Origin: Pseudomonadota bacterium
Lineage (GTDB): Bacteria; Pseudomonadota; Gammaproteobacteria; Xanthomonadales; Rhodanobacteraceae
Assembly (NCBI GenBank): GCA_023430685.1
Contig: JAEYZH010000160.1
Coordinates: forward strand, 1-21,755
Direction of reading: 5' to 3'
Length of the DNA stretch: 21,755 nucleotides
This document shows, piece by piece, positions 16,905 to 21,755 of the stretch; position 1 is the first letter of the stretch; the number at the start of each line of letters is the position of its first letter. Position numbers and translations under genes: made by a program. The notes beneath the pieces were generated by a model. It ran no database searches and was not told the DNA's origin. It saw only the letters and a program-made list of their open reading frames with translations.

Positions 16905-17228
16905 CTACGCGCCTCCGGCCGACAGCATCGCGTCGAGCCCCGATTGATCGAAGCCCTGGATAGGTCGATCGTTGATCAGGATCAACGGCGTGCCGATGCC
17001 ACCCTTCTCCTGCCACTCGCGCCGCGCCACGGGCGATGCGTCGATGTCGCGTTCCTCGAATGCGACGCCGCGCTCGTTGAAGTACGCGCGCGCCTTCGCG
17101 CAGTAGCCGCAATCGCTGGTCGCGTACATCACCACCTTCGGCGCCGCCACCGCACTCGCCGTGGCCGCGATGCCCGCAAGCATGGCCACGCCGGCCGCGA
17201 CCCTCCACGCGAATCCTCGTCGCTTCAT
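16905..17228 (-). CDS. Exported glutaredoxin-family protein
   Basis: This encodes 107 residues. The N-terminal segment (MKRRGFAWRVAAGVAMLAGI, continuing to AVAA at about residue 29) is a signal peptide or membrane anchor. The rest is a single glutaredoxin/thioredoxin fold: KVVMYATSDCGYCAKARAYF with the redox motif CGYC (about 40-43), FEERDIDASPVARRE, GGIGTPLILIND with the cis-proline, and the C-terminal GFDQSGLDAML. CxxC thiol-disulfide exchange in the periplasm is expected, and the family is often annotated as 'glutaredoxin family protein'. Cytosolic glutaredoxins use glutathione; an exported one may use another donor. GGGAGG seven bases before the ATG sets the start. It lies downstream of the large secreted protein on the same strand, with a hairpin between, and upstream of the DUF4920 gene. 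Confidence 0.9.
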   Translation of the reverse strand: MKRRGFAWRVAAGVAMLAGIAATASAVAAPKVVMYATSDCGYCAKARAYFNERGVAFEERDIDASPVARREWQEKGGIGTPLILINDRPIQGFDQSGLDAMLSAGGA

Positions 17229-17244
17229 CCGATGCCTCCCGATG

Positions 17245-17264
17245 CCCCGCGCGGATGCGCGGGG
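17245..17264. terminator. Tight hairpin between the choice-of-anchor B gene and the glutaredoxin gene
   Basis: CCCCGCGC (17245-17252) and GCGCGGGG (17257-17264) form a perfect eight-pair stem with a GGAT tetraloop. It lies 50 bases after the upstream stop and just before the GGGAGG ribosome site of the glutaredoxin gene (minus strand). It has no U tract, so it could attenuate or separate transcripts. Confidence 0.45.
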
Positions 17265-17314
17265 TGGGAGTGCGAGCACGGACGAGGGCGCGGAGTTCCC
17301 GCGACGGAACGCGA

Positions 17315-19855
17315 TCAGCGTCCCGGCACCTCGAAGCCGTTCGCGAAGATCACGTCGCCACCGACCGTGCACATGCCGGGCACCTGCGCATGCGTGATCG
17401 CGACGTCGTCGACGAACCAGCCTTCGCCGGTCTGCGCGGTGTCGGTGCGGTAGAGCCAGCGCAGCTTCACCTGCTGGCCCGCGTACGCCGCGAGATCGAC
17501 CTGCTTCTGCGTCCAGGTGAACTGGTTCTCGCCGGTGAATGCGCCCGAGCCCTGCGCGATCCCGCAGAGGCTGCCGCCGCTCGTGATCGTGCCCGGATAG
17601 CCGCCCGCGGGCGTCAACCGCGTCCAGTTGGTGCCGTCGTCGGTCGAGATCTCGACCACGCCGCCATCCCAGCCCTGCTCGATGTCCCAGAGCGTCCAGA
17701 ACGAAAGCGTCGACGCTTCGTTCGCGGTCAAGGTCAGCGGTGGCGTCACCAGCGTGACGCAGAGGTTGTTCGCGGCGGTCGACCAGAAGCTCTGCACGCC
17801 CGAGTGCTTGCGCGCGATCGAGTGGTGCCAGCCCGCGTGCAGGATGTCGTCGGGCACCGCCTCGCCCGCGCCGCGCTCTTCGAGCGGATCGGTCACGCCC
17901 TCGGCCTCGAACACCGGGTCGCCGGGTTCCGCGCCGGAACCGAAGGTGCCGTCGGTCGCGGGGCCGGTCGGGACCACCGACAGGCGCACGAGGTTGTGGT
18001 CCTCGGCCGCGTTCGCGCCGTCGCTCGCGCGCACCACGTAGTGCCGGGGCGCGCCGCCCGCGACGCTGGCGTCGGCGTAGTCGAGATCGATGATGCCCTG
18101 CGCGATGCGGTTCGATGCGTCGGGCGTGAAACCGGCCACGTCGGAGCGGTAGACCGAGTAGTTGGCGGGACCGCCGCACGCGGGTTGCGCCGCGTTCCAG
18201 CCGAGGTCGACGCGGCATTCGCCGGTGCCCGCATTGACCGCGGCGCTGATGCCGCCGAACAGCGGCGGCGCGGTGCACGTGCCGGTCGTCTGCGCTTCGA
18301 CGCAGGTCGATGCGGGCGCGACGCATCCGCCGGTGGTGTCGCTCGCGACGATGCGATAGCCGTAGGTGACGTCGCCCGACGCTTCGGTGTCGGTGTAGGT
18401 CGCGGCCGCGATCTGGTCCGCGATCGTCTCGAAGTTGCCGCTGCAGCCGCCCTGCGCGCGTTCGACGCGGTAGGTGTCGCCGGCGGCGCCCGCGCTCCAC
18501 GACAGGTCGATGCGGTGGTCGCCGTTCGCGGTCGCCACGAGTCCGGTCGGGATCGCGGGCGGCGTGCACAGGCGTGGCGCGAGCACGAAGAAGCCTTCGT
18601 CGATGCCGCTCACGATCACGTAGCCGCTGCCCGGGAAGCGGTAGTTGTTCCAGCTGCCGTTGAACGACGGATTGTTGCTGTTCGGATAGGTGTCGAAGTA
18701 GGCGACCTCGCTCATCTGCGCCTGCGAGAGGTTGTCCAGGCGCAGGATGCGCAGGCCCGCCTCGTAGTTCGACGCGTACATGTACTGGCCATGCACGTAG
18801 AGGTTGTGGTCGATCACGCTGATGCCGTGGTCGTGGTGGCCGACCAGCACCGGTGCATCGAGGTCGCTGACGTCCCAGACGTAGGTCCACGCGCCGTGGC
18901 CGAAATCACCCTCGTCGAGTTCGTCGTTGACGAGCAGGTAGCGATGGTCGTCGGTGAGCCAGCCCTGGTGCGGATACGCGGAACCTTCGTACGGCGACGA
19001 CGACAGCGTGTCGGGCGCCGACTTGTCGGTCACGTCGACGATCACGACGCGCCGGCTCGGGCCGTTCGCATCGACGCAGATCTCCCGCCCGACGTGTTCG
19101 GTGTCGGGGCCGTCGTAGACCCAGCACTGCGACTCGTGCGTGTAGCCCGCGTCGCCGACGCAGCCCGCGAACGTCGGCGAGGTCGGCACGTGGATGTCGA
19201 GCATCTGCAGGCCGCCGTGACCGGAGTCGCCGGGGCAGGTGAGGTTGGTGCCGGGTACGTAGGCGAAGCCGGTGTCCTCGTTGACCGAGATCGTGTGGCC
19301 ACTGCCGAACGCGCCGTAATGCGCATCCTCGGTGAACGTCTGCGGCGTCGTCACGCCGCGCAGGCGCGTGAGGTCGAACACCTGCATGCCATGGCCCGGG
19401 TTGTTGTCGCTGACCACGAACGCATGGTCCGCGTACACGCGCACGTCGCGCCAGAGCGATTCGCTGGTTCCCGCATGCGTCGGCAGCTTGCCGAGATAAC
19501 GCGGATGGTCGGCCGGGCTGAGCGCGTAGAACGCGACGCCGTTGTCGGCGCCGATCAGCGCGTACTCGATCTGCGTGGTCGGATCGGTCCAGCCCCAGAG
19601 GCTGTTGGTGCTGGCCGCCGCGAACTCGGATACCGGCACGAATGCGAGCAGGTCGATGTTCGAGCACGGGTAGATGTCGGCCATGCCGTCGACGCAGGCG
19701 GTGAAGTGGCGCGGCGCGAGCGGCGTCGGCGACGTCGGGCGCGCGGCGAGCTGCGCCTGCATGGTCGGCGACAAGGTGGCGGCGCCCGCCGCTCCGGACG
19801 GGACGGCGAGCGCGAATGCGAGCAAGGCGGCGGCAGGCGCAAAGCGGATGGTCAT
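17315..19855 (-). CDS. Large secreted choice-of-anchor B family protein with C-terminal tail
   Basis: This encodes 846 residues. A signal peptide (MTIRFAPAAALLAFALAVPS, cleavage after AAGA at about residue 25) comes first. The region from about 45 to 420 fits the choice-of-anchor B family, a propeller-like repeat of VxDVTD-type segments: MQVFDLTRL, MLDIHVPTSPTF, VVIVDVTDKS and YVWDVSDLDAPVLVGHHDHG, then SNYEAGLRILRLDN. Two fibronectin-III-like modules follow at about 430-510 and 520-625 (PTGLVATANGDHRIDLSW, and CRVDLGWNAAQPACGG). The C-terminal part (about 640-830) is a jelly-roll-like module (LSFWTLWDIEQGWDGGVVEI and GEGWFVDDVAITH), as seen in immune-inhibitor-A-type proteases without the catalytic domain. 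It ends GGDVIFANGFEVPGR. Its function is unknown; no protease motif was found. The start at 19855 gives a proper signal peptide and has GGGGAA upstream. Confidence 0.88.
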   Translation of the reverse strand: MTIRFAPAAALLAFALAVPSGAAGAATLSPTMQAQLAARPTSPTPLAPRHFTACVDGMADIYPCSNIDLLAFVPVSEFAAASTNSLWGWTDPTTQIEYALIGADNGVAFYALSPADHPRYLGKLPTHAGTSESLWRDVRVYADHAFVVSDNNPGHGMQVFDLTRLRGVTTPQTFTEDAHYGAFGSGHTISVNEDTGFAYVPGTNLTCPGDSGHGGLQMLDIHVPTSPTFAGCVGDAGYTHESQCWVYDGPDTEHVGREICVDANGPSRRVVIVDVTDKSAPDTLSSSPYEGSAYPHQGWLTDDHRYLLVNDELDEGDFGHGAWTYVWDVSDLDAPVLVGHHDHGISVIDHNLYVHGQYMYASNYEAGLRILRLDNLSQAQMSEVAYFDTYPNSNNPSFNGSWNNYRFPGSGYVIVSGIDEGFFVLAPRLCTPPAIPTGLVATANGDHRIDLSWSAGAAGDTYRVERAQGGCSGNFETIADQIAAATYTDTEASGDVTYGYRIVASDTTGGCVAPASTCVEAQTTGTCTAPPLFGGISAAVNAGTGECRVDLGWNAAQPACGGPANYSVYRSDVAGFTPDASNRIAQGIIDLDYADASVAGGAPRHYVVRASDGANAAEDHNLVRLSVVPTGPATDGTFGSGAEPGDPVFEAEGVTDPLEERGAGEAVPDDILHAGWHHSIARKHSGVQSFWSTAANNLCVTLVTPPLTLTANEASTLSFWTLWDIEQGWDGGVVEISTDDGTNWTRLTPAGGYPGTITSGGSLCGIAQGSGAFTGENQFTWTQKQVDLAAYAGQQVKLRWLYRTDTAQTGEGWFVDDVAITHAQVPGMCTVGGDVIFANGFEVPGR

Positions 19856-19961
19856 CGGCGTTTCCCCGGGGCCTGGCGGTGCAGGCGAACGCGCAAGTCT
19901 AGCCCCAGGCAAGCCGTGGCGCCGAACGCCACCGCATGGAAGCGCGCGAGCGGGGGCGCGA

Positions 19962-20306
19962 TCAGGCGCGCGCGGTCGCCGCGGGCGCGGCAGCCGGGTC
20001 CGGCACCTGTTCGGCGACCTCGTAGTGGCGCACCAGCGGCTCCATCTCGAGCAGGAACTGGCTGTCGTCGGGGTAGTAGACCGAGCGCTCCGGGTTCTCG
20101 CCCGCGAATGCGCGCACGGCGTCCATCGAGTCCCAGAGCGAGACCAGCATGATCTCGCAGTGCTCGCCCTGCTCGCGCCTGAGCACGCTGACGCCGCGAT
20201 TGCCCGCGGTGTCGGCATAGTCCCTGAGCCCGGTTTCGTGCAGGTAGGCGACATAGGCGTCCGCCTTCCCGGCCAGCGTGATACCCCGCCAGATGCGCGC
20301 GATCAT
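19962..20306 (-). CDS. Antibiotic biosynthesis monooxygenase (ABM) domain protein
   Basis: This encodes 114 residues. The ABM ferredoxin-like fold is visible from MIARIWRGITLAGKADAYVA, through GNRGVSVLRR and EIMLVSLWDSMDAVRAFAG, to LVRHYEVAEQV. An Ala/Pro-rich tail (PDPAAAPAATARA) follows. The family covers small cofactor-free monooxygenases, heme-degrading enzymes and many of unknown role; the substrate cannot be told here. GGAG about eight bases before the ATG sets the start, within a self-complementary GGAGATCTCC. It is the first gene of the minus-strand run that continues with the large secreted protein 106 bases on, though a functional link is not evident. It is divergent from the coiled-coil protein gene. 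Confidence 0.88.
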   Translation of the reverse strand: MIARIWRGITLAGKADAYVAYLHETGLRDYADTAGNRGVSVLRREQGEHCEIMLVSLWDSMDAVRAFAGENPERSVYYPDDSQFLLEMEPLVRHYEVAEQVPDPAAAPAATARA

Positions 20307-20379
20307 CGGAGATCTCCGGTTGCAGCGTGCATCTTCGCACGCGCGGGCGCCGGGGGCGACGCAGGCGCGTCGTTGCCGC

Positions 20380-20385
20380 CATAAT
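20380..20385 (+). promoter_or_regulatory. Possible -10 box for the coiled-coil protein gene
   Basis: CATAAT matches five of six bases of the sigma-70 -10 consensus, 36 bases before the gene start, in the 114-base divergent gap. No clear -35 is seen, so this is tentative. Confidence 0.35.
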
Positions 20386-20420
20386 GGGTCGTCGGCGGGT
20401 CGCGGGGCCCGGGGAGGCGC

Positions 20421-21020
20421 ATGATGATCTGGATCAGCCTGGTGCTCGCGCTCGTGGCGGTGCTGGCCATCGCCGCGGCGGCATGGTTCGCGCGCCAGCT
20501 GCAGCAGGAACGCGCGCGCGCGCACGACCTGCTGTACTCGAAGATCGACATCGAGAACGAACTGGATTCGCTGCGCTCGAGCCAGGCCGGCGCGGTCGCG
20601 ACGCGCGAGTCGATGGTCGCGGTGGCCGACCGCCTCGATGCGCCGCTCGGATCGGCGCGCGCGCACCTCGAGGAAGTCAATACGCAGCTGGCCGACTATC
20701 GCCAGCGCGTGCGCCAGTTCGATGCCGCGGTCCAGTACTGCCTGCAGCCGGTCGAGATGATCTTCGGCGCCGACAAGGCGACGCTCGACCAGCTCGTCAG
20801 CCATGTCGAGGGTGCGCGCCGCAAGTTGTTCGAAGCGCGCGCGGCGCTGCAGAAGAATCCGCTGCACGCGGGCGAAGGTGCGCTCGACGGCGGCCTCGGC
20901 GAGATCGAGGTGCTGGCCGACTACGCGCGCGCATTGCGCATGCCCGAGCCCACGCCGGCGTCCGCGCCGGCGGTGCCCGAAGCCGTCGATGCCGGCGCAG
21001 GCGACGACGAAACGCGCTGA
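20421..21020 (+). CDS. Membrane-anchored coiled-coil protein, unknown function
   Basis: This encodes 199 residues. One N-terminal hydrophobic helix (about residues 3-23, IWISLVLALVAVLAIAAAAW) is followed by a long charged helical region with heptad-like spacing (about 25-125: RQLQQERARAHDLLYSKIDI, then LDAPLGSARAHLEEVNTQLA). A second helical part (about 118-170) contains VSHVEGARRKLFEARAALQK, and the tail is Pro/Ala/Asp-rich and probably disordered. I recognise no named family. The single anchor suggests that most of it is cytoplasmic, if the positive charge just after the helix is the inside signal. GGGGAGG (20411-20417) lies three bases from the first ATG and six from the second (20424), so the second may be the true start. 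The epimerase-like gene starts four bases after its stop, suggesting translational coupling. Confidence 0.78.
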   Translation: MMIWISLVLALVAVLAIAAAAWFARQLQQERARAHDLLYSKIDIENELDSLRSSQAGAVATRESMVAVADRLDAPLGSARAHLEEVNTQLADYRQRVRQFDAAVQYCLQPVEMIFGADKATLDQLVSHVEGARRKLFEARAALQKNPLHAGEGALDGGLGEIEVLADYARALRMPEPTPASAPAVPEAVDAGAGDDETR

Positions 21021-21024
21021 ATCG

Positions 21025-21755
21025 ATGAAGTCGGTCCTCGTGTTCGGCGCGAGCGGCGCGATCGGTCGCTTCCTGCTGCCGCGCCTGGTTCGCGCGGGCT
21101 GGTCGGTGACCGCCGTGAGCAGGCGCCCGCAGGCGACGCAGCCGGGCATCGATTGGCGTGTCGGCGACCTCGAACGCGAAGCGCCCCCGCCGCCCGGATT
21201 CGATGCGATCGCGAGCTGCGGGCCGCTCGACGCGTTCGCGCGCTGGTTCGAACAGGCGGCTGCCGAGGGACGCCCGCGCGTGCTCGCGTTCGGATCGCAG
21301 AGCATCGAGAGCAAGCGCGATTCGCCGGATCCGGTCGAGCGTGCGCTCGTCGCGCGGCTGGCCGACGCCGAGCAGCGGCTGTTCGCCGCGAGCGAGGCGC
21401 GCGGTTGTGCCTGCACGGTGCTGCGACCGACCCTGGTCTATGGCGCTGGCATCGATCGCAGCCTCACGCCGCTCGCGCGCCACGCGATGCGCTGGCGCGT
21501 GTTTCCGCGCCTGCCGTTCGCGCACGGGCTGCGCCAGCCCGTGCACGCCGACGATCTCGCCGCGGCCTGCGCGCATCTGCTCGCGCATGACGCGACGGGC
21601 GCGCGCGTCTACGCGCTAGGCGGCGGCGAGCGGCTCGCGTTCGCGGCGATGCTCGAACGCGTGCGGCTGTCGCTGCCGGTGCACTGCCTGCCGGTGCCGG
21701 TGCCGCTGCCGCTCGCGCATGCGCTCGCCGCTGTCGCACGCGCGGTCGGCGTCGC
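21025..21755 (+). CDS. NAD(P)-binding epimerase/dehydratase-like protein (truncated by window edge)
   Basis: This encodes 243 residues up to the right edge without a stop. The product begins MKSVLVFGASGAIGRFLLPR, an extended-SDR nucleotide motif (GASGAIG, residues 8-14). Further features of the NAD-dependent epimerase/dehydratase family are LAFGSQSIESKRD, the block CTVLRPTLVYGAGIDRS with the family's RPxxVYG, and RQPVHADDLAAACAHLL. I see no YxxxK catalytic pair at the usual place; the nearest is QSIESKRD (Ser-Ile-Glu-Ser-Lys), so the chemistry is uncertain and it may be a UDP-sugar-like or quinone-type 'atypical' SDR. The start at 21025 follows the previous stop by four bases and has only a weak ribosome site, consistent with coupling. 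The C-terminal part is missing. Confidence 0.88.
   Translation, partial: MKSVLVFGASGAIGRFLLPRLVRAGWSVTAVSRRPQATQPGIDWRVGDLEREAPPPPGFDAIASCGPLDAFARWFEQAAAEGRPRVLAFGSQSIESKRDSPDPVERALVARLADAEQRLFAASEARGCACTVLRPTLVYGAGIDRSLTPLARHAMRWRVFPRLPFAHGLRQPVHADDLAAACAHLLAHDATGARVYALGGGERLAFAAMLERVRLSLPVHCLPVPVPLPLAHALAAVARAVGV

Noticed and set aside
17255..20152. Open frame of 965 codons antisense to the choice-of-anchor B gene
   Set aside because: Low-complexity Arg/Ala/Val composition without domains; the minus-strand gene explains the region.

Overview
The window is GC-rich (about two thirds or more by eye), with strong G/C preference at third codon positions that produces long open antisense frames over most genes. 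The gene content points to a gamma-proteobacterium of the Xanthomonadales, probably Rhodanobacteraceae or Lysobacteraceae. The clues are an E3 dihydrolipoamide dehydrogenase with its own N-terminal lipoyl domain, a single-lipoyl-domain E2 nearby, secreted 'choice-of-anchor' proteins ending in an IFxNG(F/L)(D/E)-like tail, and several families of short palindromic intergenic repeats. The lineage is inferred from gene style, not from a marker gene.

Layout, left to right. At 1-413 (-) is the N-terminal part of a PAS-domain signalling protein that runs off the left edge. At 589-1724 (+) is a compact cluster: an HTH-only AraC-type regulator split by an in-frame amber codon, a VOC/glyoxalase-fold protein and a tiny two-helix membrane protein. 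A zinc alcohol dehydrogenase follows (1792-2844, +), converging on a PhnB-like VOC protein (2982-3461, -) across a perfect hairpin. Next is a divergent signalling pair: a Ser/Thr protein kinase with a TPR tail (3658-6057, -) and an FHA-GGDEF diguanylate cyclase (6251-7162, +). The cyclase's stop codon lies inside the first of three tandem REP-like units (7159-7459). After these come a glutathione S-transferase (-) and, divergently, an MscS-type channel (+).

The centre holds two pyruvate dehydrogenase complex genes, aceF (E2, 10844-12190) and lpdA (E3 with lipoyl domain, 13894-15702). They are separated by an opposite-strand gene for a secreted delta-60-repeat protein. A secreted parallel-beta-helix protein is divergent from aceF. 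No E1 (aceE) gene is in the window. Downstream of lpdA, about 450 bases hold no gene but are a composite of tandem and inverted repeats.

The right part, on the minus strand, encodes an exported DUF4920 protein, a periplasmic glutaredoxin, a large secreted choice-of-anchor B protein with the C-terminal tail, and an ABM-domain monooxygenase-like protein. The last two genes (+) are a membrane-anchored coiled-coil protein of unknown role and the start of an NAD(P)-binding epimerase-like protein cut by the right edge.

Most of the window is ordinary core and accessory chromosome. The observations most worth following are the shared C-terminal tail on three unrelated secreted proteins, the kinase/FHA-cyclase pair, the amber-split regulator, and the three distinct intergenic repeat families. 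No phage, insertion sequence with a transposase, CRISPR array, tRNA or rRNA was seen.
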